Below are positions 26,670-38,500 of a DNA stretch of 64,000 bases, one piece after another. Position 1 is the first letter of the stretch, and each line of letters opens with the position of its first letter. Location of the stretch: assembly GCA_018340805.1 (NCBI GenBank), contig JACMZG010001914.1, positions 20,743,970 to 20,807,969 of the forward strand, in the 5' to 3' direction. A program made the position numbers and the translations under genes. This DNA is from Microvelia longipes. Taxonomy: Eukaryota > Arthropoda > Insecta > Hemiptera > Veliidae. The notes below the pieces were generated by a model. It did no database searches. It saw nothing but the letters and a program-made list of their open reading frames with translations, and was not told the origin of the DNA.

Positions 26670-28539
26670 TCCTATTACCTGCAACAATAAATATTCTTAA
26701 GGCATTAAAAGGATAATACTACTAGACATAAATGTTTTCGCCTAAAACTTACAAACTTAAATACCTAAAGAATTTTGGCATCTAGTCCTTTATGCACAAC
26801 GCTATTTGACGATCTGTCGTGCGTCGAAGAACAGTATGAAAATTAATGTTATAGGCCGTCAAAGATTAAAAATTTTAAAGTCAATATTTTCAAAATAGCT
26901 ACTAATATCTAAGTAGTAATCCCATTCACCACTTACAGATGTACATTTTCGTACAAGTTTCAACTGAATTTGTAAAATAATCGAAATTCGACATTTTTTT
27001 TGAATTCTCGATGACTCAGAAAATGCGTAATAAAGGTTATAGTGTTTTAAAAAAACTACTATCTATTAGACTGCATAACCTTAAGTTTTTTGTGCCAAGT
27101 TTCAACTCGCTATTGTAAACACTGGGATTTATGTGAGCCACAAACTTACATCCATACACACAAACGCACAGACAGACATCTTGATGATAACCTATTAGAA
27201 CGCCTTAAAAACGCTTAATATGCATCATTCTGATTAATCAAGGTTTTGGATTGTCAGGTTAAAAACAATAATTTTCCTATATACCTACTGTAATAGGCGA
27301 GGAAAGGTAAAACTACGAGCACGCTGGTGTCGCTTTTGACCAAGAGGCTTCGGAAAAAAAAACTGTAGATTGGTCTTATTATTTATTTTTTAATTGAAAC
27401 ATCTCATGGAACTATAAAAAATAAATTATGGCAACAAACTTCGGCTATAGTCTTAATTGCTGTTTGCCATCCCACTCAAGTTAATTAACGTCTGTTAAAT
27501 TGTATTATTTTCACTTCATACAAGGTTTCATGTGAATGTCCGCGAAATAACTGACAGCCTGTATCCCGTTTGTATTTTTAAACTGCATAGATAAATAAAT
27601 GCAACTTCCACTCAATAAATAACAAAAAGTAATTTTAATTTTTTTGTTTGTACCTTATTATAATTATATATGTCACACTTACGTATCTTATCACATGAAT
27701 AAATTCGATCTGCTGGCCTCTAGAGTCTCCTTAGTTACATGAATAAGTCTACATGATCACTGAGTATAAATGTATTCTTCATTTTGAAGAATCTAATTGT
27801 TTGATAATAAAATCAATTTAACTCTTTGTAGCAACATATTATTCTTTATCTAACCTTGAGATATTAAAATATCTTAATTGAAGGTTGTAATGTTACATTG
27901 CACTCTTAGTAATTACCGTGATTTTCCTTTTCAAATTCATCTGGTTTTCCACAATTTTAATTATAGTAGTTATATTAAATACTTTGTTGTAGTTGTATAA
28001 AAGAGAGTTCTTAGCACGCATACAGTGCAGTCAGCACACATGAACAATGATTCCAGGATAATTATTTATGTAATGTTTATTCACGAAGAAGCAAGTAGGA
28101 AAAAAGAAAATATAACTTGATACATGAAAACATGATTTATTTTCTATCTTGTTATAGATATTAGTTTTAGGTAATTTAAATAAAAGTAAATTAAACGTAT
28201 ATTATAACTTAGTGTGAGTATCTTTAGGGTGTAGATTTTATAACATGAATATGTTCAGGTCTGGACAAAATATAGTTTTATAGAAATATTAAAGTGTCCT
28301 ATTTGTACTCATTTATCACTTCTGAACTAATATGGAGACCAATTATACAAAGCATGTAAAAGATTTTTTTGATAATACTATAATTGTGACCCATATAGGA
28401 ATGTAACATAGGATCAAAGATGAATTTGAAAAGGTTCCATTATTCGATATTAGACATTAAATGCGGTTACATGACGTGTCTCACCTTTTGTTACATCTAA
28501 CAGCCTTTTGCAAATTCTTAGGATATATGTATATTATTT
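26670..28539. other. 5' flank/leader intron of P450 gene 1
   Basis: The sequence just above the ATG is a splice acceptor, so a leader exon should lie further up; it could not be located. 27040-27300 is a diverged copy of the (CA)n-bearing repeat of 5777-6080 (GTGCCAAGTTTCAACT, ACACACAAACGCACAGACAG). Confidence 0.5.
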
Positions 28540-29990
28540 GATAATTCCGAGTTTTGCAAAACATGAATAGTTGACATAATACAAATTTTGCTAGAGACAC
28601 CTAGAAAATATAACAAGCAAAATGCATGCTATAGTCCAAGAGCAAAACCAAAATAAAATGTGACTCGTTATGTATCCACAAATCCATTGCGTATCCAAAA
28701 TGGAGCCTTCATATGAATGCGCTCGCTCAAAATATTAGAAAATCGCACAAATTCCAGTTTCCTCGCAATAAGTGGTCCCCTTTGGCTTTTGTGTAAAACA
28801 TGAAGAAAACGTTTTTTAAAGCTCATAAAATTTACTATAAAACGAGTATTTTTTCTTTAAAATCCATTAGCTATAACTAAAGTTATGACATTTGTTAAAT
28901 AGCCAAAAAAAGTGGACAAAAAGTCGATATTTTTTTCAAAGAAATACGCTTACTTTACATAAGTTTGCCATTTTTTGGTGTTTTTGATTGAGCCATAACT
29001 TTGGCTGAAGTTATCCGATTTGATAAAAATGAATCATTTTAAAAGACATTTTACTCGCGACCCACAGGGAACCTCTTATTTCAAGAAAACTGAAATCCGA
29101 GCAATTTTATAAAATTTTCAGCATACGCAATCATATGACTCCACTCTGGATAGGCACACTATGTTGTTCCTTCATAATTTAAGGTATATTTTAAAAAATA
29201 TTTAAAGATTTGATTTGAAGTAAATAAGTTTTTCAGGTACGGCTTCTGGACTACTACATTTGGGCACTTTTACAGTAGAATCAAATGATGTATGTTTTGC
29301 TTGCCGACCTACTGGCAGTAAGAGAGCACCGCTCGTCTCTGGTTAACACTTACTTTATATTCTTCGATATTTTGATTGAAGGTCAGCGTGAGTTCATGCT
29401 CTCTCGGCGCTCGAATAATTTCAAACCAAATTATTATTTCATACCAAATTTTTCTGAAAATGCACCTTAAATAATTTAGGAAAATCATAGTCTGCCTATC
29501 CAGAGTAGAGCTCTTTATATAAGTGCGCTCGCTCAAATTGTAGAATGATGGAACTGTGGCCAGATGTAGCATGCATTTTGCTTGTTACATTTCCAACGTA
29601 TCTCTCGCACAATTTACATTGTTTGTTAGTAAAAACTTTACTTTATACCTTTCAGATAGTAAAAAGAATTGAGTAAGTCGAGGCTCTATCGGCTTCCTGG
29701 TGACTTAGATGTGACTTAACAAAATGGGACAAAGGGAAACAACATTACATCAGGTCCAATGTAGACAATTGACGATTCAATATAATTGTGCGAGGACACC
29801 TAGGAAGTGTAACGATAAAAATGCATTGCTACATCTGAGAACTGTTCCATCATTCAACATTCGTCATCATCGATGGCTCAACATAATGTCATGTCCCAAT
29901 CTGTTTTGTTACGTCTCAATCATCAGGGTGCCGACAGAGCATGACCTATATTGTGTCAACTATTCATGTTTTGCAAAACTCGGTAGTATC
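28540..29990. mobile_element. TIR element containing a nested transposon
   Basis: Its ends are inverted copies: the left outer end GATAATTCCGAGTTTTGCAA (28540-28559) and the right outer end TTGCAAAACTCGGTAGTATC (29971-29990). Matching inner arms (CATGAATAGTTGACA and its complement, AAGCAAAATGCATGCTA and its complement) support pairing. Copy B of the GTCCAAGAGC family is inserted inside. Short open frames at 29285-29572 and 29724-30035 have no domain. Confidence 0.6.
28634..29251. mobile_element. TA-flanked TIR element, GTCCAAGAGC family, copy B
   Basis: Begins GTCCAAGAGC and ends with the complement of GTCCAGAAGCCGTACCT, with TA at 28632-28633 and 29252-29253. It aligns with copy A (15851-16535), with small indels. 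Confidence 0.7.
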
Positions 29991-30221
29991 AAAGTCTATC
30001 GGAGTCTAACTAATACATTTATAATTAAGTATTAGCATTATTGCGATCTTTCATAATCACTTTTTTACAGACTGTGAGAATTTAAATATTTGGAACTAAT
30101 GGTGATGTAACATGACGTTTGGTATAACATATTATGACTTTGAACGAATTCATTAAAACAATGGAACATTACTGAATTAAGTAGTTAAAATAATTGTTTA
30201 CAAGTTATAAGCTTTAACTGA

Positions 30222-30391
30222 TCATTTTAATTTCTTATCAAATTTAATATAAATATCTGATTCAAGTCTTCGAAGAAAGAACCATTTATCATCCCTGACA
30301 GGCAGCTCAGTTCTAGAGTCTAAACTAATGTCGTAATCCATGATTAGTTTAGCTATAAATAGCTTCATTTCTTGCAGAGCTAGCCTTCGAG
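30222..30391 (-). CDS. P450 gene 2, terminal coding exon
   Basis: Follows an A-rich-complement acceptor (TTTTTTTAG) and encodes 56 residues from ARRLALQEMKLF to the TGA at 30222-30224. Confidence 0.9.
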
Positions 30392-33300
30392 CTAAAAAAA
30401 AATAAGAAAAAAACACTACAGTACAAAAATCAATGCTATAATAATAGCAAAATTTGGATTTGAGCACAACCATAGACCATAGGGGATAGTTACTGTCGCT
30501 TAATAAAGCCAAATTTTAATCATATAAAAACCTGAAAGTTAGTTTATATTATTAGTTCACAATAATTAACAAATTATGTTCAATATTTAAATAAATTGAT
30601 CGTGACAACAGACTTTACCATATTTTGTAGTACCTGATCGGGTTTATCAGCAATAAGTTTTTAAACTTAGTCGCCAACTAAGATGTATTTGTCATAATCT
30701 AATATAATGATAAGCCATGACAAATATTTATAGGACTGTATCCTAGAGTTACGTTTGGACTAATAATTATTAGTAAGAAATAATTATTACAAAATAGTCG
30801 TGCGAACAAATTTCACATTTAATAGTTTTAATTGATATCGGACATTTATTTTTACAACTCCATGTAAAAGTATATAGGCAGTTGATGTTTGTTTGGATTG
30901 CAAGCAAAGACATTTTTTGAAATAGAGCATTTTTTAAACCTTTTATGACCTTTCGTTATTCTTAAAGGTTTAATTTCTTTAATCTTCTATTCTAAAATAA
31001 ATTTTCTAATTGTCATCTAAAGAAGTACATACGAGTGTTTATGAATTTTATTATTGCTGAGTCCAATGTGTCAATAAGATCATAATCCACCAATAGGATA
31101 ATTCCTTTAGGGTAGATATGATTCTTTTCCTGTTAATAGTAGTAAATAAAAAAAATTCATAAAATAAATAGTAATGACAATAAGTAAGATTAGTAAGAGA
31201 TTAGGCACTAATACGAAACTCATATGTAAGTTGGTTAATACTTTCTTTGATTGAGATTTCTTTAATGAATCAAAAATATCAAATTTCCTTCTATTATGGC
31301 ATTGCGATTGTTGGATATAATATTATTAGATGGAGGGGTTTGGTAGAAATATATATTAAATATATATTTAATATATACTTATTTAATATATTAAATAAAT
31401 ATATTATTTTTGTTTTGTTGTTAACAGTCATAACTCTCAAAAAACCCCGCTACCGAAAATTCCATGAATCCCTGACAGATAATCCTTTAGTACAACTTCT
31501 TTCTTCTGAAACCTTCCCAGATAACCCTGTCAGACGCCTGAGAAAACAGTGGCGAAGAGAACAGCTTAATCCACACTAAAATCAACCCACTTAAATAAGG
31601 TTTCGCAGGCCCCGACAGCAGGCGAGAATAGGATGCACAAGTGACCTCCTCGTTGAATTACTTAACCGCTGCCGGGGGTCGCAGAATCCTTGAATAAGTA
31701 CATAACCTAGTTTGGCATTTTTATCTATTATATCTGTATCTAGTTTATTAGCAAACAGCTTGTCCATCAAATATTTTATTTCCATTGTTATTTTCTAATT
31801 ATTTATCTATATTATGTCAGATTGGAATTACTGGATTGTTTCTCTTTCAAATCTTACCAAGTCACTATAGCTGCATTACCTCTAATACTTGAAACAATAA
31901 TTTTTTGTTGATACTCACTAAAAAGTGTAATAAAAAATGGTCATAAATTTAATGGTATGGTTTGTCATATATAACAATCTTACCTATACACATTCTAGGT
32001 CCTAATCCAAAAGGGATATGGGTAAATGGAACCGGTGGTTCAGCAAATCTTTCCGGCTTAAATCTTTCTGGTTCTGGGTAGTATGTTGGATCCATATTAA
32101 TTTTTAGAACCGGTATTAGAACTCTTGTGCCTTTAGTAATAGTAGGGCCATCGGGGAAGGTATAATCTTTAGTGCAGTGTCTTCCTGAAAAGTCGAGCGG
32201 CGGGTACAGTCGCATCGTTTCTGTAAAAAATAACAAATAAGAAAAATGTTTTAATGCCATCAATAATTTCTTAGTTCATGATTTACGGATCGCTTCGTAA
32301 GAAGTTAAGTTCAACATATATAAACACTTCAGGGCAAATAGAAAAATTATATTATCAACCTTTATTATTTTAAAAAGGAGTTAAGACACGAGATGTTAAC
32401 AATCAAAATTTAAAAAAAACGGGACGGGGCCAGGGAACTTTTCCTAATCACATTGAGTTGGCTACACTCATTTGGGAAGCAAAACAATGTTGTAACGTTT
32501 ATGCGTTTTATGATTTTTGTTGAATCATTATAGCGGGTCAATGACGTCATAAAAATATTTTCCGAATACCACAACTATAGACTGGTTTTTGTACAAAGTT
32601 TAAATTTTCTAGCATAAATACACTAAAGGCAAAGCTGATAACACACACACACACACACATACAAAAAGACAACTTTGAAAAAACACTCAGGAGTTATTAA
32701 AAACACCTGAAACGGATAATTCCGGTGACATCCCGGTTTCGGATTTTTTTACTAACACAATACTTTTTCTACACCTACAGTATAGATGAGAAAAAGTAAA
32801 AAAAATCAAAAGAAAACGAATACTTGTTTTTATTATTTTTTAAAGTTATGAATATTAATTTCTGATTGATTCTTCACTATTTTTTTATCCTCGACAAAGT
32901 CACTATGTTTTATGTTAAATCGACTTACCGCGTTATTAAATATACTTTCATAAAAGATCTTTGGATAAAGTTATTATTGTAGGGTGGATAAAGTAGCGGA
33001 AGGACCCTAAAATGAGGGAAGTAGCAGTTCCGTACCTGGAAATACTAATTTAAAAAGGTAAATAGGACTTACCAGACAAACACCATTCCAAATAATCATT
33101 TTCTTTAATAACCTGCCAGTTAACTTCTCCATACTTATCAACTAAGTCTTGAGTTTCTTTTGTCAATCTGGTTAAAATATCTTTATTTTTACATAGTTCC
33201 AACATAAGACAACTTAGAATCGTCTTCAATGGATCCAATCCAGCAATTAAAAATAAGAAAGCTTGTGAGACAAGAATATGATCCGTGATTTCTGAAAAGA

Positions 33301-35485
33301 AAGAGCAATACGCCAATCAAAGTATTCGAGGAACTATATTTTATGGGAGACTTAATTTTTTAAAATTATTTTTTACATACAGGTTATAAATATATATACT
33401 AGCCTGAAACTCCCCTTGAACCTAGAAATATATACAAAAAATTAAATTACAAAATTGTATCCCCAAGTCAAATAATATTAAATATGAGCAAAAAGAGATA
33501 AAAATAAAATATATAAATATTTTAATTAATTCTTTTCAGGAGATTTTCAATAATCAGGGGATTTCAGGGATACAGCAACGGATTAGACTCCATTTATAAA
33601 ATGTCTTAACAATTTTTTATATGATTTTTAATGACTTTTTAAATATTTTAATGACATGGCAAAATGGCCCACTCAAAATATTTTAAAAAAGAGATGTTTT
33701 CATGGAATCATGGTTTCTGATTTTTTAGGTGAACACTGTACTTTTCCTTTATACTTCAGTAGTAGGGTATTTTTCTATATAAAAATAAAAAAAAATATTT
33801 GCAAGGATAGCAGTGCGCTTATTTCATGTTATATTGCTTATGACATGAAATAAGCGCAATGCTATCCTTGATTAAGATTTGCTATCTTAAGCGACTTTCT
33901 TTGTAAGGGTCTTTTCATTAAACATATAAGAGCTTGACTTTTAGTCTCATTCAGGGTCAAAGCATTAGTTGAAAACCAATTATATGCTTCTTTACAGTTT
34001 TACTCTGGATTAACATTTAATTTATATCAGCATCTCTTACAAGCTATGCAGTACAGTCTGCATACCTTACATACTTATGATTATTATCTGGCAAAATATC
34101 AGCTGCAATGGTAAAAACACAGATGGCTAATAATAAAAATTACAAAAAATGATCCTCAGGAGAAATGATAAAACTCAAGGTTTAAATGTTTAATTACATT
34201 TCTTAATTGTATTTCATACATTTTTAAATCTTCAATTACAACCAAATGATGAATTTATCCTTCTATACACGGTGCTTTTGTGTGTGCCTACCAAGAGATC
34301 CTCGACATTATAATTTCCCGAAAACAAAAATCGGCGACAATTACATCCCAACAAAGTTGTTTGTAGTGACAAACTTATAGCTAGAGATGGAAATAGTTTA
34401 ATAAATGGTCATTCATTACTATTTCAACAGAATAGGTAAGGAGCTAAGTGTAGTATAGACAGGACTGCTTTCAGGAATGCAGTCTACAAAAACAATTTTG
34501 TGAATAGTTTTGCTTTGAATTCACTTAATAAACAGTACTTGTTTTGTACTCTAATAATTTACTAACCTATTGTTTCAGTAACGGCTGATGGTTCGCTTCC
34601 CAATTCCTCTTCATCTTCTTTAACCCACTGATTAACTTCTATTTTTCCAGTCTGTTTTAGTTGCAGCAACATTTGTATAATATCATCTTTAACCACACCA
34701 GATTTAACTCTCTCTTTAAATGTGTCTAAAATCAATCCTTCGAAATATTTTTCTTGCTCTAACGCTAATTGCGAAATATGCAACTTCGATGCTATTTTCG
34801 GGAAGAATAAGCTTAACGTGATAGCAAAAAAATTCCTTAATGTCATCTTATTAAATTTGTCCAAATTTGTTTTAAATTCTGAATTAGGGTCGGCTAACTT
34901 CTTTGGTTCAATTCCGTATATAGCTGAAGCTGACGCGCTGATTATATAAATATCTAAAATTTCATTTACTTTCAAGGCATTATTAAAATCTAAATGTGAA
35001 TCGATATATTTAGACGTATTTTCGTAGCTTTTTACCATTAAAGGGAGCATCCCTTTTAATTTTCCAGAACTAAAAGCTGGAGAAACTTTAGCTCTTACAC
35101 CTTTCCATGTAGTGCCGGTCATTGAAAATAGATGTTCGTCTAAGGGTCTATACTCATCAATAGGTTCACTTCTGTCCATGAAATGAGAAAAATCTTTGAC
35201 AAGAACTGCTTGAATATCATCTAGATCTGTGATCAAAAGATCGGCTGCTATAAATGAGTAAACGCCGATATATTTATGGTTTTTAAACTCTAAAGTAATG
35301 TCTTTTAATATTTCTCCAAACGTTTTTTTCTTAAGAATATTTTCGAGCATATTGCCAACGAATGGATATGGTTTCCGATGCACTATACCACGTTCCGTCC
35401 AATAATTATAAATTTTAGCCCATCTTTTGTAGAGAACAAATAGAGCTCCTACTAAGATAGTTAGCAGGATAACGAAGATAGACAT
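30222..35485 (-). CDS. Cytochrome P450, CYP3 clan (CYP6-like), gene 2
   Basis: A complete coding region of four exons: 35485-34567, 33291-33073, 32220-31984 and 30391-30222. Introns are GT-AG, phase 1, at the same positions as gene 1; the product is 514 residues. Features are an N-terminal anchor (2-19), KPYPFVGN (38-45), WKGVR (127-131), I-helix AGLDP (323-327, Pro in place of Thr), ETMR (380-383) and the haem loop FGLGPRMCIA with Cys457. Exons 2 and 3 equal those of gene 1 in length; exon 3 differs at about 13 of 79 residues and exon 4 at about 11 of 55. This points to an old tandem duplication with both copies kept open. The acceptor TTCCAG lies just before the ATG, so an untranslated leader exon exists upstream. 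The likely role is an ER monooxygenase-type enzyme; the substrate is unknown. Confidence 0.93.
31436..31690. other. GC-richer island in P450 gene 2 intron 3
   Basis: The plus-strand frame at 31247-31579 ends in a basic, non-low-complexity tail (PVRRLRKQWRREQL). It is followed by a GC-rich patch with GCTGCCGGGGGTCGCAGAAT. This looks like a transposon remnant inside the intron, but no family could be assigned. Confidence 0.3.
31984..32220 (-). CDS. P450 gene 2, coding exon 3 (ExxR to haem Cys)
   Basis: 237 bp. It encodes ETMRLYPP, CTKDYTFP, FKPERF and GLGPRMCI; the Ala codon is split at donor gtaaga. Confidence 0.92.
32505..32795 (+). repeat. Interspersed repeat with internal (CA)n, copy 2
   Basis: Lies in intron 2 of P450 gene 2. 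It shares GACGTCATAAAA, TTTTTGTACAAAGTTT, GCATAAATACACTA, (CA)n and GGATAATTCC.GTGACATC with 5777-6080. Confidence 0.65.
33073..33291 (-). CDS. P450 gene 2, coding exon 2 (I-helix)
   Basis: 219 bp, from acceptor CTTTTCAG to donor gtaagt. It encodes the I-helix AGLDPLKT and J-helix, ending WCLS plus the split Glu codon. Confidence 0.92.
33802..33870. repeat. 28-bp near-perfect intronic hairpin
   Basis: Arms 33802-33829 and 33843-33870 pair over 28 bp with a single mismatch (G33813 against A33859) around a 13-nt loop. It lies in intron 1 of P450 gene 2. Size and shape suit a pre-miRNA, but a decayed MITE would look similar. No conserved miRNA seed was recognised. Confidence 0.7.
34567..35485 (-). 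CDS. P450 gene 2, coding exon 1
   Basis: Encodes residues 1-306, anchor to pre-I-helix, two residues shorter than gene 1 near its end. Donor gttagt, phase 1; splicing gives TETIEITDHILVSQ. Confidence 0.92.
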
Positions 35486-36465
35486 TTTTTACCTGGAAGA
35501 TTAAATATTAATAAATAATGCAAAAACAATGTAAACCATTTTATTTAAGACTCTTTAGAGCCTTACTAAAGAGCTTAGTCATTTCTTTTGAGTAATCTTA
35601 TTATAATGAACATGTTGTTAATTATTAAGGGTTCAAAATAATACTCAGGACAAGCAAGCAAAGTTTTAAACTTTATAGACGAAGTGTTATTCATTTTTTT
35701 GCTAAATATTTTAAATCATGTTTAAAAATATTTATAATTAAGGGTTTTATTACTGCCAGAGTGTAAATTTTCATAGCTACAAGTGATGTTACGGTCATTA
35801 CATCTAGATTTAGTTATCGAAATGTATCGTTTTTAGATTGTTACCTAAGGCATAAAACGCTGACGTTTAACAATTCAAAGACAATAAAGATAAATGATTA
35901 TATAACGATTTTATAAAACTTACTTACGATATCTCATAAGAGGTTGATATTGAATTCGACAATGGATGTTCACACGAGATGGTTTAAATGACCACTAAGA
36001 TTGTTAAACGTTTGATAACCACTCCCCTGTTCCTTCTCCATCAAGCCTTGAAATCCTACTCAACTCTAAATATAGCTAAATACCACCAATTAGTTGTTTG
36101 CAAATATAATTAATATCTTTGTAAAATTATTTATAATATTTTTAATTTGTATCTAATTTAGTTTGTAACAGAATAACTAACAATCATAATAAAAACTCGG
36201 GTTCTTGTTTTGGACAAACAACCAAATTTGTCAACCGGATTGACAAATATATTTGGGGACAAACTATTAACAGCCAGAATTGTCTATGGTGAGCGAATAA
36301 TTTCTACCATGGACAAAAAATGGAATTTATTAGCGGAATAGAAAAAAAAAACTTATTCCTTTCACCGTATTAATTTCCATCAATACTAATGTTTTTACTT
36401 TTTAGATAGCCCAAGAAAGCAACCCAAAGGTCTAACCCAGTAGATTGACTAATTTTGGCTTCCTG
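35486..36465. other. 5' flank of P450 gene 2
   Basis: Begins with the splice acceptor abutting the ATG. The leader exon and promoter should lie here or above, but no clear donor or TATA/Inr assignment was possible. Confidence 0.4.
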
Positions 36466-36546
36466 ATGAAGAATCCGGTGGGATGCCATTTCTATTTGAG
36501 AACGCCTTCGAGAGTTATCGTTCGCCATACGAAAAGGGTAGAAACT

Positions 36547-36636
<90 letters not shown>

Positions 36637-36673
36637 TATATATATACATACACACACACACACACACACACAC

Positions 36674-36711
<38 letters not shown>

Positions 36712-36716
36712 ATACA

Positions 36717-36759
<43 letters not shown>

Positions 36760-36786
36760 ATATATATATATATTATATATATAACT
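36466..36786. repeat. Compound (TA)n-(CA)n microsatellite with anchor repeat
   Basis: 36480-36547 (GAGAACGCCTTCGAGAG, CGTTCGCCATACGAAAAGGG) is the inverse of 49682-49730, where a TA tract is also attached. TA tracts run 36548-36645, CA tracts 36648-36745, then TA again to 36782. Frames across it encode only IY/CV/TH repeats. Confidence 0.9.
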
Positions 36787-37074
36787 TTTTTCGGACATAT
36801 TTTTTGTTATCAGAAAGCCAATAGGAACCGATTCCACTCACTCCCACCCTCAACTTCCGTCATCCGACAACCTCATAAGCGTCATTTTCATAATGAAAAT
36901 TCGTTAAAACATACTGATGTCAGAGCTCATATTGACAGCCTAAACTAGTAATGCGTTGCATCGAGAACTCACGTCAAAAGAATACATCAAATAAAATTAT
37001 TTATTTAAAGCAAGCGAAGATAGTCTATCGAAACATTCGAACGCTATAACTATTTTAAAGTATAAACTCAAAAA

Positions 37075-38500
37075 GGCTCGCTTCGCTCGCTACAATACGT
37101 ATATTTATCATAATACATAGTAAAAAAACTCGCTTCGCTCGCTAGATTGCTTATATTTATCATAATACATAGTAAAAAAAGATCGCTCGCTAGCTAGATT
37201 GCTTATATTTATAACAATACAAAAAAAAGGCTCGCTTCGCTTGCTAGATTGCGTATATTTATAATAATACATAAAAAAAGGCTCGCTTTACTCCCTAGAT
37301 TGCTATATTTTCAATAATACATAATAAAAAAGGCTCGCTTTGCTCGCTAGAATGCTTATATTTATAATAATACAAAGAAAAAGAAGGCTCGCTTCGCTCG
37401 CTAGAATGCTTATATTTATCATAATACATAGTAAAAAGGCTCGCTTCGCTCGCTAGATGCTTAATATATAAAACAATTCAAAGTTAAAAAAAAGGCTCGC
37501 TTCGCCTCGCTAAGTTGCTTATATTTATAATAATACATAAAAAAAGGCTCGCTTCGCTCGCTAGAATGCTTATATTATCATAATACATTATAAAAAAGGC
37601 TCGCTTCGCTCGCTAAATGCTTATATTTATAATAATACAATGTTAAAATAAAGGCACACTTCGCTCGCTACAATACGTATATTTATCATAATACATAGTA
37701 AAAATAACTCGCTTCGCTCGCTAGATTGCTTATATTTATAATAATTCAAAGATAAAAAAAAAAACTCGTTCGCTCGCTTAGATTGCTTATATTTATAATA
37801 ATACAAAGTAAAATAAAGGCTCGCTTCGCTCGCTAGATTGCGTATATTTTATAATAATACATAAAAAAGACTCGCTTCACTCGCTAAATTGCTATATTTA
37901 CAATAATACATAATAAAAGAGGCTCGCTTCGCTCGCTAGATTGCTTATATTTATAATAATTCAAAGTTAAAAAAATGGCTCGCTTCGCTCGCTAGATTGC
38001 TTTTTATTTATAATTATACAAAGTTAATATAAAGGCTCACTTCGCTCGCTAGATTGCGTATATTTTATAATAGTACATAAAAAAAAGGCTCGCTTCGTTC
38101 GCTAGATTGCTTATATTTATAATAATACAAAGTAAAGATGGCTCGCTTCGCTCGCTAGAATGCTTATATTTATCATAATACATAGTAAAAAAGGCTCGCT
38201 TCGCTCGCTAGAGTGTACATGTTTATAATTATGCATACTAAAAAAGCACGCTTCGCTCGCTAAATTGCTATATTTATAATAATTCAAAGTTAAAAAAAAG
38301 ACTCGCTTCGCTCGCTAGATTGCTTTATTTATAATAATACATAAATAAGGCTCGCTTCGCTCGCTAGAATGCTTATATTTATCATAATACATAGTAAAAA
38401 AGGCTCGCTTCGCTCGCTAGAGTGTACATGTTTATAATAATGCATAGTAAAAAAAGGCTCGCTTCGCTCGCTAGATTGCGTAGATTTATCATAATACAAC
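37075..38500 (+). repeat. Minisatellite, ~53-bp unit, ~27 copies
   Basis: Each unit has GGCTCGCTTCGCTCGCTAGA, TTGCTTATATTTATAAT and AATACAAAGTAAAAA parts. Copies differ by substitutions and short A-run changes. The first core is at 37075 and the last at about 38458. The same GCTCGCTTCGCTCGC core drives the 62160-64000 array. No coding. Confidence 0.92.

Noticed and set aside
29285..30035. Frames of 61-103 codons between the P450 genes
   Set aside because: They lie entirely in nested repeat sequence also present at 15.9-16.5 kb.
36370..36837. Open frames of 60-155 codons on both strands
   Set aside because: They translate the TA/CA microsatellite (IY, CV, TH repeats) and have no complexity outside it.
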